Below are positions 31,348 through 44,350 of a DNA stretch of 64,000 nt, piece by piece. Within the stretch, counting starts at the first letter, position 1. Every line of letters starts with the position of its first letter. The stretch comes from Mycoplasmopsis bovirhinis. Its GTDB lineage: Bacteria > Bacillota_I > Bacilli_A > Mycoplasmatales > Metamycoplasmataceae. The position numbers and the translations under genes are program-made. The DNA lies in contig NZ_LR214972.1 in NCBI RefSeq assembly GCF_900660515.1, positions 310,001-374,000 of the forward strand, written 5' to 3'. The notes under the pieces are model-generated. The model saw nothing but the letters and a program-made list of their open reading frames with translations, did no database searches and had not been told where the DNA came from.

Positions 31348-31807
31348 ATGGATTTTTTAAAAAGAAAAAATAAAAAAATTAAAAATATTTTAAAAGGCAT
31401 TATCAGAATACTGCAATAAACCTAAAATATCACCTAAAAATGTGGAAATGTTTCCAGATATTAAAAATCATCTTTCTTGGGTGATTATTTCAACTTCTCT
31501 AAGTAACACCCTAAACTTTCGTTCACTATTTGTAGCACTAAAAATAAATTTATATTTTAGTATATTAAATTTAAAATATCCCACCTTATTACTTGACCAC
31601 CCAAACTACATACCAAGTCTTTGACTTTCTGTCCATATATATATATATATTAAAATAAAGTTAAGGATATTTTAAATTCTTAATGCAATATTTTAACACA
31701 TATTAGAATTCAATAATTTTGTCCTTCTTTCTAAATTGTGTTAAATCATACAGTAATTTAACAATATCCTTAATTTATATTTTAGTTAAATATTAAGGAA
31801 ACAAATA
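31348..31807. other. 460-base AT-rich intergenic region
   Basis: No gene is seen. It contains a tract of alternating A and T near 31637-31651. Just before the next gene, AAGGAAAC serves as a ribosome-binding site for the ATG at 31808. Short open frames here lack starts with a site and were not taken as genes. Confidence 0.5.
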
Positions 31808-34800
31808 ATGAAATTACGTAAATTTACACTTATAACAACAAATATTTTAACAATTACAACCTTAGGGGCTGTAAGTTGTACTTCACAGCAAAAACCAAAA
31901 GATCCTGAGCCTACGCCTCAACCTGATCCTAATGTTACAGCTGCAAATAGTTTTAAAACAACTCACTCCGAAGTTTTAAATAAAACTATAAGTAATATAA
32001 CTTTACCTGATGAAGCTAAGGTTACAGCTGCTTTAAATGCCTATAACTCATTACAGCAAGCTGTTAAAAATAATTTAACAAGCCAAAAAACCTTATTAGA
32101 TAATTTAAATGCTAAGATTTTGGAGCTTAAACAAGCACAAAACAAACCAGCTCCAGCACCTGCTCCTGATCAAACTGAAGCAGCAGCTAATAATTTTAAA
32201 AATACTCATGCTACTGTTTTAGCTAAAACAATAGATACTCTTGCATTAGAGGATGAAACTAATGTTAATAATGCTTTAAATGCATTTAATAATCTTGAAC
32301 AAAATGTTAAAGATAAATTAACTAGTGAAAAAACATTATTAAATCAACTAGTTGCAAAAATTGCTGATCTAAAAGAGCAAACTCAAAATAATCAAGGAAC
32401 TGGTGAAGCTGAGCAACCACAAAGAAACACAGGACCTAACTTTGGTGGTACTGATCAATTTGGTGGTGATCCAGCAAATCCTGTGACATTAAATTTATTT
32501 GAATTTAGTGAAGCTGATGACTTAGGAGCTAGATTTGATAAATTATTAAAAGAATATTTAGCAAAAGATGCACAAAAGAATGACCAAAGATTAAAACAAA
32601 TGCAAATTTATGGTCCTAATAATGAAACAAACCAACAAGTATACCTTTCAATCCAAGGATCAGGTGGTAAACCTGAGACAGCTCTTTTAAAACTAAAAGA
32701 AACTTTTGAAGTAGCAAAACTTGAAGGAACAGCAGTAAATAACAATAAAAAAAGATTTATAGCTGAATTTAATACTGAAACTAGAGTGTTAAAAATCAAA
32801 TATAAATATGATAATAAAGAATACTATGATTCATTAACTATTCCTGCTGCTAAGCCTGCAGCGCCTTCTCAAGATACGCAAAATAACCAAGAAACTCAGG
32901 TTCCTAAAGGAACTACTCCTTCAAATGACAGCACAAACCAACAAGGTAGCTCAAGTCAGCCAGGAACTACAACTACTCCTTCAACCGAGCAACCAAAAGA
33001 AGAAGAGAACAAAAGTACTGAACCTCAAAATCCTGATGCAAACAATACCCAAAATAATGGAGGAACATCAGGAGGAAATACTGATGGAAATACACAAGTA
33101 ACTCAAAACAAGGAAAATACTCAAAGTGATGCTAATGCTGAATCTGGTTCATCAAGCAAGACAAGTGATTCCTCTCAAACTCAAACAACTACTAGTCCAG
33201 ATAATTCAACAAGTAATAACAAAGACCAAACTTCATCAAATCCATCTAGTGATACACAACAAACAAATCAACAACAAGAAGTAGAAAGTAATAGAAGTAG
33301 AAGTGGATCAGTAAAAAATCCTGAAGGCCAAAGCACTCAAACTGAGAATGCTGAGAGTGAAAAAGCACAAAACACTGTGCAAAATTCTGAAGTTACAAAT
33401 TCTCAAACAAACAGCCAACAACCGACAACTAATGAAGTAACCCAAAACGAAAGTAAAAAAGTAGAATCTTCTTGGTCAGCTGATGCAAATAAATCTGATC
33501 CTAAAGCAGAAGCTAACTATTATAAATTCCAAGACCAACTTAGAGAGTTATATAAAGATACTTTATTAAGTTCACAACATTTTGAAACTTTAAAACTTCA
33601 AAATGTCTTACCTCTAAGAAACTTCATGGCAGCTATTTTGGGAATTAATAATATTAATACTTTAAAAGGTAGTGATAATACTTCTGAATGAAAAATTAAC
33701 TCAAATTTAGTAAAAGAAGGTGCAAGTGGTTATGATAATGAAAAAGATAACGGTGAACTTAGTTTAAGAAAACTTGAATCTCATTTTCTTGGTGTTGATG
33801 GTGATAAATCTGACAATGATAAAAATACCTATATAGAAAAACTTAAAACTGCTTTATTAAATGATATTAATAAAACAGAATCTTCTACTACTGAAGGTAT
33901 GGAAAAAATCAAAAAAGAAATTCAAGATAAAGTTCGAAGTTTTGTCAATACTTACCGTAAAGATGGAACCTTAGAAGAAGAGAAACTCAAAAAATATGTT
34001 GATGATTATTTAAATACATATTTAAATGTTGCTAAAGTTAGAGCTATTTTTAGTATCTTGTATACTATAAATAATAATTCTAATAGTACTTGAAATGTTA
34101 ATTTTGATGAAATTTTTGAAAAAATCTTTGCTTATAAAGGTGAAACGAAAATATCAGGACAAAATGATAAAAAATTTAAAGATAATTTTTGGACTAATAA
34201 TACTAACACCGAACCAGCTAACGAAGCTAATTACTATAAAGTAGAGAATCACCAAAAAATGTTGGATCGTTTATATAAACACCTTACTGATAACTTTGTA
34301 AAGTTATCAGATACTAATGCAAAAGATATCTTACCATTACGTAATACAGTAGCAGCTCTTTTAAGTATTTCTGACGTAACAACTTTAAAAGGTAAAGAAA
34401 ATAGCAATACTGAAGATAAAGATTGGTTAGTAGCTAAAGAATTATTAAAAGAAAATGTAGATAGTGCGTCAAATCCATCTTATGCTTCTTTAAAACATGA
34501 TAATTCTGAAGCATTACATATTAGAAAAATTGAAAAAGAAATCTTTGGTGTACATGGTGATGAATATAGTAAAGATACAAACAAAACTTTTGTCAAAGAT
34601 TTAGCTGTTAAATTAAATACAGAAGGACATGAAAACACCCAATTAACCCAAACGTACACTGACATTAAAACTAAAGCTAAAAACTTTGTTGATAACTATG
34701 CTAAAACTGAAGCTAAAATAAGTGATGAAGATATCGAAAAAATCACTAAATTATACTTTAACACTTATTTAAATAAAGCTCGTATCGTGCAATGATCTTT

Positions 34801-34867
34801 AACCTTTCTTAAAGATCAAGCAAACCTAGATAAAGATACCCAGGAGTCTGGAGCTCAATCAGCTTAA
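31808..34867 (+). CDS. Large modular surface lipoprotein (1019 residues)
   Basis: The lipoprotein signal is MKLRKFTLITTNILTITTLGAVSC. Two tandem ~70-residue helical modules follow (FKTTHSEVLNK...LTSQKTLLDNL; FKNTHATVLAK...LTSEKTLLNQL), then a ~100-residue globular part, a ~250-residue low-complexity Ser/Thr/Gln/Asn linker (residues ~350-550), and two copies of a ~200-residue module with LPLRN and YLNTYLN signatures (residues ~553-746 and ~788-991). TGA codons occur. The C-terminal modules are shared with the two sugar-binding lipoproteins at 36935 and 51127. The role is unknown; adhesion or polysaccharide capture is inferred from neighbours. Confidence 0.8.
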
Positions 34868-34935
34868 ATTCAAAATAATCCATCATAATATGGATTATTT
34901 TGTTGTTTAAATTTTTAAAAGAAAGTTAGCAAATA

Positions 34936-36933
34936 ATGAAAAAATCATTAAAGAAAATCTTAAGTTTTAGCTTAGTAGCAACTAGTTTTTTTAGCCTTGT
35001 TTCTTGTACACAAAACCCTCCAACAGAAACTAAACCAATAGTTTCAAATCCACCTCAAACTTCTGTTAATCCTCCAACAAATTCAGCCAAAACTAATCCA
35101 AATCCAGTATTAAAAACTAAAGATACAAAAAACCAAAATCTCAAAAAACAACTTAATTGAGGTGATGAATCTTTTGCTAAGTTAGTTAGAACTAATAACC
35201 TAACTAACCTTAGCTACAAAGATGAAGCAAATAATGTCCAAAGCATCGCACCTTTTAATAAGGAAGCAAAAAGATCTAATGTAATGTACCAATTAACTGT
35301 TTATTCTTTTGCTGATGGTAATAATGATGGTATAGGTGATTTTATTGGTTTAAAAAATAACCTAGATTACTTTGTTAATTTAGGTATTGATACTTTATAC
35401 CTTTCACCAATTCACCCTGCTTCTTCTTACCATGGTTATGATGTTATTGATTATACTGACGTAGCACCTGAGCTTGGTGGCATGGTTGCTTTTGATGAAT
35501 TTTTAACCCAGGCACATGCGAAAGGAATTAGAGTTGTAATTGATATGGTTCTAAACCATACTTCATATGAACATCCTTGATTCCAAAAAGCCTTGCAAGG
35601 TGATCCTAAATACCAAAATTATTATTATATGTATGAAAATAATTCTCAGAAATTACCTAAAGAAGGAACAGATGATATAAGACAAAATTTTGTTTACATT
35701 AATACTCCAGGACAAAATTTTGCTAATACTAACTATAAATGAGCAGCAGAATTTTGATCTGGTATGCCAGATCTAAACTTAAAAAATCCTGAATTATTAC
35801 AAGAAATGTTAAACATTCATAAATTTTGAGCTAAAAAAGGAATTGATGGCTTTAGATATGATGCTTTTTACCATTTCTTTGATTCAGAAAATATTTATAA
35901 AAATACTTCAAGAAAAGGTCTTGAAGTAGATTTAATGGCTCAATTCCGTAAAGTAATTGAGCAAGAATACCAAAACTCACAAACTAATAACATAGCAAGA
36001 TCCTCAAATGAAGCTTTTATGTTTGGTGAATGGTGAGGTAATTCATATGATGAGAAAGCTAAAAGTAATTGATTTGACAAAATTGGACAAAAAGCTTTAA
36101 GTTCATTAATTGACGGAAGTAAATGAAAAGATGATGTTAATTATGTTTGAATTCATCCAGGCGATGAATTAAACTTAATTAAAGCTTTAACTGATTCAAA
36201 AGGGCAAAAACGTGAATGAATTCCATTTTTAGATAACCACGATGTTGAAAGATGAATTAATAAATATAAGTACCAAGAAAAACAAACTCCTGTTGATACT
36301 AATCCACACAAACTAACTGATAAAGAAAGATTTAGATATTTATCAGCTTTATTTAGTTTATTATCTCGTGGTGGCCTTCCAACACTTTATAATGGGAACG
36401 AAATTTTAATGCAAGGAGGGCCTAAAACAGATGATACTAATGTTCGAGAAGCTTTTAATTGAGCAGATCAAAGTAAAAATGTTTTCTTTAAGGAAGCTAA
36501 AAATGATGCAGTAAGCATCAAACCAGGAGCTAGTGTTGCGGAAGGAACAATTGAAAGTCTTGTTAATGATCCAAATTCATCTTATAATTTAATTGCTAAA
36601 CTCATTAAATTAAGACAACAATACATTTCACTACGAAAAATGGATGAAAAATATATTTGGTGAGATTTACCTAAAGTTTTAGAATTTCAAACAAAAGAAT
36701 CAGATTTTAAAGAGCAAAATATAACTTTAAGGTTAAATGACGATAATACTATGATTTTAATTATTTATTCTGATTCATTAGAAAATGAATCAGAAATTAG
36801 TTTAAATCCTAGTTATACTATTAAGGAAAAATTATTTGGGGATAATTTTACAAGTTATACTCAAGGAACTAAACAAACTATTAAAGCAACAGGGAAAGGA
36901 AAATTTGGAGCTTTTTTAATTGCTCCAAAATAG
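34936..36933 (+). CDS. Alpha-amylase family (GH13) lipoprotein 1
   Basis: The protein has 665 residues. The signal MKKSLKKILSFSLVATSFFSLVSC is followed by a Pro-rich linker and a GH13 barrel: YQLTVYSFADGNNDGIGD, VIDMVLNHTSYEHPWF, nucleophile Asp in GFRYDAFYHF, acid Glu in FGEWWG and the third acid in LDNHDVERW. TGA codons occur. It would cut alpha-1,4 glucans at the cell surface. It stops one base before the binding-protein gene. Its first ~150 catalytic residues are almost identical to the amylase at 48631. Confidence 0.88.
35155..35612 (+). repeat. 458-base block nearly identical to 48772-49229
   Basis: The two amylase genes share this stretch with only a handful of substitutions, then fall to ordinary paralogue similarity with short identical patches. 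The upstream signal-peptide regions are unrelated. Confidence 0.85.
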
Positions 36934-36934
36934 T

Positions 36935-39900
36935 ATGAAATTTCGAAACTTCTTATTAACTACTTTAACAACTTCACTTGCTTCTTTTGCGCTTGTTTCA
37001 TGTGCAAAAGAATCTGAACCTTCTAAACCTAGTAAGCCGCAAGACCCAAACCAAGAAGTAATAACTCCAATAAATACTGACCCTAGTAATCAAACTAAAG
37101 CAAAAGATCCAAATACTTCCAAAGAAATTACGATTGCAATAGATGGTAGTTTACGTAACTTTTATAACCGAGTAATTGATTCATTTAGTAAAACAACAAT
37201 TGGTAAAGAATATCAAATTAAAACTGTATCTAAAGACTTATGATCTGCTTTAGAATTAGCTTTTAATTCTAAGGAAGATGATCAAGATAATTTAGATATT
37301 ATTTATATGCCTTCAGATTATATTACTTTATTAGCAAATGCTAATAAGCTTGCTTATTTAGATGAATTTGACAATTCATTATTTAACCAAATAACTGCTA
37401 AAATTAAGGCTTCTGCAGCTGAAAAAGAGATTATGAGACAATTTGGAAGTGTTAAATTAAATGATACTTCTAAATTATTAGGACTTGTGCATAATACTGA
37501 AGGTTTGTATATTGCTTCTAGTTTACCTGAAGCTCAAGCTGCAGATATTCTTAAATCAGATGAAACAAATACGTTAGTTGAATTAATAACCCAAGGTAAA
37601 ATGCTCCTTAGATTTCAAGACTTTTGATATTCAAATGGAGTCTTTGCTGGAGTTTTTGCAAACTTGCAAAAATCTGAACCACAACTAAGCAATATAGATT
37701 TAATGAAGCATATTTTGTATACAAATCCAGAAACTAATAAAGTAAGCTCTGGATTTGTAATTAGTGATAAATATAATAAGCATTTTAAAGATGCTTTAAA
37801 TGTCTTTACATCGTTATTTTTCCCAATTTACCAAGCAGCATATATATTTACTCCAGAAGAATATAATAATTCAGTTTGAGGTCAAAAAGGAATTAGTCAA
37901 CTAGAATTAAAACAATCTTTATCTTCAAATTCAGAAATTGCTAATAAAGCTATTTTTACCTTAATGAAACAAGGTAAAATTGATTTTACTGTAATTGGTT
38001 CTTGAGATGCTAAAAATTCCCAAACTAATGCTAATGCCCAAAGTTTTTTTAGTATTGTTAAAACTAATGAGCAATATGAATTTCTCCAAGCGCCAGGTGC
38101 TTGAAGTTTTGGGATTAGTTCTAGAAATTTAAATGCTTCTAAAGAGCGCAAAGAAGCATTAAAAACTTTTTTAAATACAATTTTTGAAGTTGCTTCTTAT
38201 CATGAACTATTTAACAATGGAACTAATATTCCATTTGTTAAAGAAGTTTATAATGATTTAGCTAATAGTATTAAAAATCAAAATATTGACCAATATAATG
38301 ATTTAACTAATATTGCTAAATCATTAGGTTTTGAAACATATCAGGAACTAAAATTAAATGCTTTTGCAAAGCAAGAAGATCTGCCACAACTTTCAAAATT
38401 ATATAACCAAGCTACTTGGGGAGAATCTTGATCATTATCTAATGCAACAAATCCAGTAGATGAAGCTAACTATGTTGCAAGTGAATCATTAAAAGGATAT
38501 TTAATTCAACAAGAACCTAATTTAACCGATGAAGATTTTATTAATATGAATTTAGGTAAAATCTTGCCACTTCGTAACACTATTGCTGCTCTTTTAGGTC
38601 TAGAAAACATTAATGATTTAAAGGGAAAAAAATTCCCTGAATGAAGTGATGAACATACTGATCAATGATTAGTATCTAAATCATTACTAAAAATAACTAA
38701 TATTCCAAGCTACCTTGCATATGAACAAAATGGTAGAATTTCAGATGAATCAATGCATATACGTAAAATTGAAACAGAAATTTTTGGCATTAATGGAGAT
38801 AATCAATCCTTAAAATTAGATTTAATTGATAAATTAACTTTAATGCTTTGAGAAGATAAGCAAAATCAAACTAATAAACTGCAAGAATATAAACAAAATA
38901 TCATTAACAAAGCTCAAAGTTTTGTTGATCAATATTCTAAAGCACAGCTTGATTTAGAACAAATAACTAATATTGTTAATAGTTATTTAAATACATATTT
39001 AAATCCTGCTTTAGTACGTTTTTACTATATTAAAAATTATAAATCCTTCCCTAATACTATTTATACTAAAGAAGAGATTCAAGAATTACAAAGTTGATCT
39101 AACTTCAATACTTGAGGTGAATCTTGGTCAAAAAATATTGACCAAACTAACCCGCTTGCTGAAAGTAACTATGTTAAAGCAAGTGAATTAAAAAATCAAA
39201 TTAAGAAACTTGATTCATTAGCTACTAGAGACTATGATACACTAAATTTTGGAGATATCTTACCTTTAAGAAATGGAATTGCTGCTCTTTTAGGTTTAGA
39301 AAACGTTGATTTATTAACAGGTGTAGATAATAATACTAATCAGTCTTGATTAGTATCTCATGAATTATTAAAAGCTGGTTCACTTAATCATCCTTTTGCT
39401 TCTTTAATGATTCATAATAATAACTCTTTACATGTTCGCAAAATTGAAGAATTTATTTTTGGTGTTGATGGAGACCTTAATGATTCAAAAACTACATTTT
39501 TACAATCATTAACTCAAACCTTATTAAAAGATTTAAAAGCTAAAAATACTAAAAATTTAGATCAATTTAAAACTTATCTTTATACAAGGGCTCAATTATT
39601 TGTTGATACTTTTGCCAAAACTATTCCTACACAGGATACAATAAAGCAAATTGTTGATGGATATTTAAATACTTATTTAAATCCGTCAAAAATTAGAGCT
39701 TTAATTGCGAATCTTGCGTCAAGATCTTCATTGCCACAAGGTAATGCAAGTATTCCATCAGATGTAATAGACAAAATTTTAGCCTATGAAGAGAAATTTA
39801 AAACTAATAAAACTTTTAATGTTTTTTCTTCTGATAAATCAATTGCTGAAGGTGGTTTAGGAATTACTAAAACACAAGCTATCAGACCTGATAATTCAAA

Positions 39901-40105
39901 CCCAGTTTTTGAGCAAGTGTGAAAAATTATGAACAAAGAAGTTTTTGGTAATGCACTACTTTATCAAGACTTAAAGTCTTATAACATAAGAACTCATGAT
40001 CTTTTTAGCTTCCAAATTGCAAATGCACTACATAGTGCCTTTAGCAAATATATTAAAGAGTTAAATGATCAAAATAAAACTACTAAAATAGTAGTTTCAA
40101 ACTAA
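36935..40105 (+). CDS. Sugar-binding lipoprotein with two LPLRN/YLNTYLN modules
   Basis: The protein has 1056 residues, read through many TGA codons. The start ATG lies one base after the amylase stop, without a clear site, so coupling is likely. The signal MKFRNFLLTTLTTSLASFALVSC is followed by a Pro/Thr linker and an extracellular solute-binding fold (ITIAIDGSLRNFYNRVID..., FWYSNGVFAGVF, LQAPGAWSFGISSRN). Two ~200-residue modules are inserted at ~492-700 and ~726-930, before the terminal EGGLGITKTQAIRPDNSNP segment. It parallels the gene at 51127, which sits beside ABC permeases. No permease is adjacent here. Confidence 0.78.
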
Positions 40106-40190
40106 TCTAGAAAATATTTTTAATAAAACTATTTTTAAGATATAATATAAAGCACTAATACAAAATTATATTTTAGCAAAGGAGTAGAAT

Positions 40191-40343
40191 ATGGCAAGAG
40201 AAGGATACACCCTCGCGTGTCAAGAGTGCAAGATGGAAAATTATATTTCTAAGAAAAATAAAAAGAACCATCCTGAAAAAGTAGAATTATCTAAATTCTG
40301 CTCAAAATGCAATTCTCATACTAATCACAAAGAAAAAAAATAA
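40191..40343 (+). CDS. rpmG: 50S ribosomal protein L33
   Basis: The protein has 50 residues, with both zinc-ribbon pairs (CQEC and CSKC) present. AAAGGAG precedes the ATG. A TATAAT at 40141-40146 gives it its own promoter. A terminator follows. Confidence 0.95.
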   Translation: MAREGYTLACQECKMENYISKKNKKNHPEKVELSKFCSKCNSHTNHKEKK

Positions 40344-40363
40344 TAATATTTTTTAAAACTATC

Positions 40364-40396
40364 AAAAAAGAAACTAATTACTCAGTTTCTTTTTTT
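40364..40396. terminator. Bidirectional terminator between rpmG and pepA
   Basis: AAAAAAGAAACT and AGTTTCTTTTTT enclose eight bases; the pepA stop codon lies in the loop. Confidence 0.8.
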
Positions 40397-41766
40397 GTTT
40401 CTTGTAGTTTTAAAACAAATTCAACTAAGGTTGCCACAAGTGGTCCTTGTGGCTCTTTGTTTACATCTGCTGTTCCAGCAATATCACAATGGATAAAATC
40501 AATATCTTTAGTAAATTCTTTTAAAAACATAGCTGCTTGTGATGAATCTTGTTTAACACTATTAGATCAACTAGCTAAATCTGCAACTTTTGAGCCTTTA
40601 TTACCTTTGTTAAAATCTTCATGCATTGGCATACGCCACACTTTTTCTTGAGCAATTTTAGCTGCTTCTTTAAATATTTCCCATTTAGTATCACAAGTTG
40701 AGAAAATTCCACTATATACATGTGAAAGTGAAGTAACAATTGTTCCAGTTAAAGTTGCCACATCTACTATTGTCGTAGGTTTTAATTTATCAGCTGCATA
40801 ATAAATTCCATCAGCTAAAACTAACCTTCCTTCAGCATCAGTGTCAACAACCTCAACTCATTTACCACTCATAGACTGGTAAATATTTTCTGGCAATGAA
40901 GCGTCGCCATTAATACGGTTATCAGTTATGCACATAATTGCACTAACATTTACCTGAGCTTTTAATAAAGCTAAGGTTTTTACAGCATAAGCTGCAACAA
41001 CGGAACCAGACATATCATATTTCATACCATCCATATGATACCCTTTGGTATTAACTCCTCCTGTATCAAAAGTTATTCCTTTTCCTACAATACTAGTATG
41101 TTCTTTTGATTTAGGATTACCTTGATATGAAATAATTACAACTCTTGGTTCGTGGGTACTCCCTTGGTTTACCGAAAGTAGTAAACCCATATTTAAGTCT
41201 TGAATTTCTTTTTTAGTTAAAACTTCAACTTTAAGTTTATCGATTCCAGAAAAGTCATTTGTGACAAATGAGGATAGCATTTCTGAATTTAAGAAATTTT
41301 CAGGCATAATTTGCAAGTTTCTCACTTGGCTCACAGCTTGAGAAATTAAATTAACTTTTTCAATTAATTTCTTTTCCTCTAAGCTTATATTTTCAATTAG
41401 TAAGTTTAGTGAAGTTTCTTTTACATTATTATCTTTGAGATTAGATTTTTTAAATAATTTAGTTTTGGCAAAATTAGTTGCAAAGATAAAAAATCTAATT
41501 AACTCATTCTTATCAAAATATTTGCTAAAAGCAGCTAAGTCAATTGTGTAACTATGCGCATTAGTTTTGGCAAAATTTTTAAATCAGTTACTAAATTCAT
41601 ATCAATTTTGCTTATCTTGAGCAAAATATACATATGATTCTTGCTTCTTTAAATCATCACTCACTACAAAATTACGTTTTCCAATAAAATTTGGAAAACT
41701 AGAACCTTCAAAAGCTGGTTTTAAAAGTTGTGATTGATTATCATATTTATTAACTATTTTTATCAT
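40378..41766 (-). CDS. pepA: Leucyl aminopeptidase (M17)
   Basis: The protein has 462 residues with TGA codons. The M17 metal and catalytic motifs are VGKGITFDTGG, MKYDMSGS and VDTDAEGRLVLADG. The start ATG at 41766 has AAGGG upstream and overlaps the previous gene by 17 bases. It removes N-terminal residues from peptides in the cytoplasm. It is the last gene of a five-gene minus-strand cluster that runs from trmL with short overlaps throughout. Confidence 0.92.
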
Positions 41767-42142
41767 ATTTTTTCCCTTCTAAATAATTATCAATGGCAAG
41801 CTTTGCACTTTGACGGTATGCTTTTTGCAATCCCCCAAAGCCAAGCAAAGTTCCACCAAAATATCTTACTACAACTACTAAAATATTAGTAAGATTTTTA
41901 ATTCTAATTAAATCATAAATAACTTTACCAGCTGAATTACTTGGCTCACCATCATCACTAAAACCACCATTTTCAACACCATTATTTATAATTAAATATC
42001 CATAACATACATGCTTTGCTTTTTTATGTTCTTTTTTAAGCCAGGCATGTATTTCCCTTACCTTAGTTTTATCATTTATTTCAAAAAAATATGAAATAAA
42101 TGTTGATTTTTTAAAAACTACTTCAAAAGATTGCTTAATCAA
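41750..42142 (-). CDS. IMPACT/YigZ-family protein, N-terminal domain only
   Basis: The 130-residue protein has the UPF0029 core: FSDDGEPSNSAG and VVVVRYFGGTLLGFGGLQKAY. Bacterial YigZ proteins are usually about 200 residues with a second DUF1949 domain that is absent here. Function is uncertain. It overlaps rbgA by 8 bases and pepA by 17. Confidence 0.85.
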   Translation of the reverse strand: MIKQSFEVVFKKSTFISYFFEINDKTKVREIHAWLKKEHKKAKHVCYGYLIINNGVENGGFSDDGEPSNSAGKVIYDLIRIKNLTNILVVVVRYFGGTLLGFGGLQKAYRQSAKLAIDNYLEGKKYDKNS

Positions 42143-42992
42143 AAGTGATGCCTTTCATTTTTTTCACAAATTGAATAAAATGATTTTGCGCTTTTAAAAG
42201 ATCTAATTTCCCTTTTTCTTTAAAAAAGTTAAATTTCTTAGCATAATCATGTAATGATCCATAAGCTTGAACATCATCAAAAGCTGGCTTGAGCCCTAAT
42301 TCAATAATTTTATTAGGATAGTATTTACTCAATAAAATTCAAAGCTTAATAGCTAAAAATTCTGCTGAAAAATTCTCTTGCTTAATTGAACCAATTGCTA
42401 AAAGTTTTATTGCAGGTTCTTGATCATCAAATTTAGGTAATAATATGCCTGGGGTATCAAGAAATAAAAATTCCTTGTTTACCACTCATTTTTTTTCTCT
42501 TGTTACCCCAGGAAAATTAGCTACTTTTAGTGATGCTTTTTCTGAAACTAAGTTTATTAATGTACTTTTTCCGCAATTTGGCACACCTACAACAAAAGAC
42601 TTAATTTTAGTTTGAATCATTCCTTTAGCTAAATTCTTAGCAATTCTTTCTTGACTCATTTCTTTAAGTTTTTGTAAAATAATTTTTTTTGAACTACCTT
42701 TACGTAAATCAAGTCATAATAAGTGCTCACCTTTAAACCGAGCACTTATTATATGTTTTTTACTTTGATCCATTAAGTCTGCTTTTGTAATGATGAAAAG
42801 TCTTGGTTTATGAGGTGCTATTTGGTCAAAATCTTCATTATATGAACTAATTGGGGCCCTTGCATCTAAAACAACAATAAAGATATCTGCTAAAGCTGCA
42901 GTATCTTTTATTTCCCTAAAGCCCTTAGCCATATGTCCAGGGTATCATTGCACTAAGTTTTGGTGCAATTTCTCATGATTTTCATTATGCAT
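42135..42992 (-). CDS. rbgA: Ribosome biogenesis GTPase RbgA (YlqF)
   Basis: The protein has 285 residues. The G motifs are circularly permuted as in YlqF: G4 ITKAD before G1 GVPNCGKST and G3 LDTPG. The N-terminal WYPGHMAKGF is diagnostic. It acts in late 50S assembly. The ATG at 42992 has AAAGGAA upstream and lies two bases after the preceding gene's stop. Confidence 0.93.
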
Positions 42993-42994
42993 AA

Positions 42995-43723
42995 TTAATT
43001 CCTTTTATTATAAATTTTATCTAAAATTATACCAGCTGCAACTGCTACATTCAAACTTTCAAAAGCTATTGGAATATATAAACTTTGATCTGCTAAACTT
43101 TTAATTGGCTCACTAATTCCACCTCCTTCATTACCTAATAAAATAATTAGTTTATCGCTAGCAAACTCAATATCATTAAGTTTGCTAGCTTCTAAATCCA
43201 GCATAGAGGCATAAATTTTAAAATTATTAGTTTTGTATTCAAATAGTAAACTAGCTAAATCTTTAGTTTCAATAATATTTAAATTAAAGATTGCTCCTTG
43301 CGAAGCTCTTAAAACTTTATCATTATATGGATCTAAATTTTCAATAATTACAGTATCAAAACCAAAAGCTAAAGCAAGACGCATAATTGTGCCGACATTG
43401 CCTGGATCTTGCAAATTATTTAAAGCAATGATTTTATTAACTTTAGTTCGTTTTAGTTTTGTTTTATCACATAGAGCTAAAACTTTTTGAGGGCTTGTTG
43501 TTTGCGATAAGTACTTAATTATTTCATAACTTACTTTAGTTGCATTTGCATAAATCTTTGAATCACTTGTTTCAAAAATTTCTAAAACTAAATTATGTTT
43601 TAAAGCTTCGTTAATTAAGTGTTCTCCTGAAATTAAAAATTTTTGCTCCAAATTTCTAAACTTTTTAGTTTGTAATTTCTTTAAATTTTTAATTTTTAGA
43701 TTTTGTTTACTTGTTAAGATCAT
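42995..43723 (-). CDS. TrmH/SpoU-family RNA 2'-O-methyltransferase
   Basis: The protein has 242 residues. An N-terminal substrate-binding part (ISGEHLINEAL) precedes the SPOUT domain: NLQDPGNVGTIMR, LLGNEGGGIS and PIAFESLNVAVAAGI. It uses AdoMet to methylate ribose in rRNA or tRNA; the target cannot be told. It overlaps trmL by 17 bases. Confidence 0.9.
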   Translation of the reverse strand: MILTSKQNLKIKNLKKLQTKKFRNLEQKFLISGEHLINEALKHNLVLEIFETSDSKIYANATKVSYEIIKYLSQTTSPQKVLALCDKTKLKRTKVNKIIALNNLQDPGNVGTIMRLALAFGFDTVIIENLDPYNDKVLRASQGAIFNLNIIETKDLASLLFEYKTNNFKIYASMLDLEASKLNDIEFASDKLIILLGNEGGGISEPIKSLADQSLYIPIAFESLNVAVAAGIILDKIYNKRN

Positions 43724-44240
43724 TTATTAAAAAATCTTTTCCTTTTTCTACTTCATACAATGATAAACTTTGCCAGTTAAGTTGGCGCATAATTTCAAAA
43801 CTAACAATGCAAACTGAATTAGCTAAGTTAATTGAGCGCATTTGTGAAACCATTGGGATTCTAAGACAATTTTCCAAATTACTTTGTAAAATTGCTTTAT
43901 CTATTCCAGTTGATTCACGACCAAACATAATTCAAATTTCTTTGTTTGAATTATATACTTGGTGATAAGCTACATCACTATAAGTTTTGAGTCCATATCT
44001 AGTAATATAAAAAATTTCTTTAGCTTGATATTTTTGGTAAAAAGCTTCGTAAGATTCATGTACTTCATGGCGAATGTCTGAAAGCATGCGCCCTGCTCCT
44101 GCTCGTTTTAAATATTTAGGATGTAAATCAAAGCTAATTGGTTTGATAATATGTAATTTAGCTCCTAGGGCAAAGCAAGTTCGAATGATATTTCCAGTGT
44201 TAGGTGAAATCTCTGGTTGAAATAAAACAATGTTTAGCAT
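43707..44240 (-). CDS. trmL: tRNA (cytidine/uridine-34-2'-O)-methyltransferase TrmL
   Basis: The protein has 177 residues with one TGA. The minimal SPOUT knot is QPEISPNTGNIIRTC, IMFGRESTGID and IPMVSQMRSINLANSV. It methylates the wobble ribose of tRNA-Leu. AAGGAG precedes the ATG. It is the first gene of the cluster, divergent from the DUF31 protease gene. Confidence 0.9.
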
Positions 44241-44332
44241 AAAACTCCTTATTTATAAGATTTAGTATAAATTATATATGTTATTTTTAAAATCTTTAGT
44301 TTAAATAAAAGCGTTTATGATTTAAAATTTGG

Positions 44333-44350
44333 TATAATAAGCACATAATG
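44333..44350 (+). promoter_or_regulatory. Leaderless-type promoter of the DUF31 protease
   Basis: TATAAT at 44333-44338 ends ten bases before the ATG at 44348, with no ribosome-binding site between. Transcription would begin at or next to the start codon. Confidence 0.5.
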
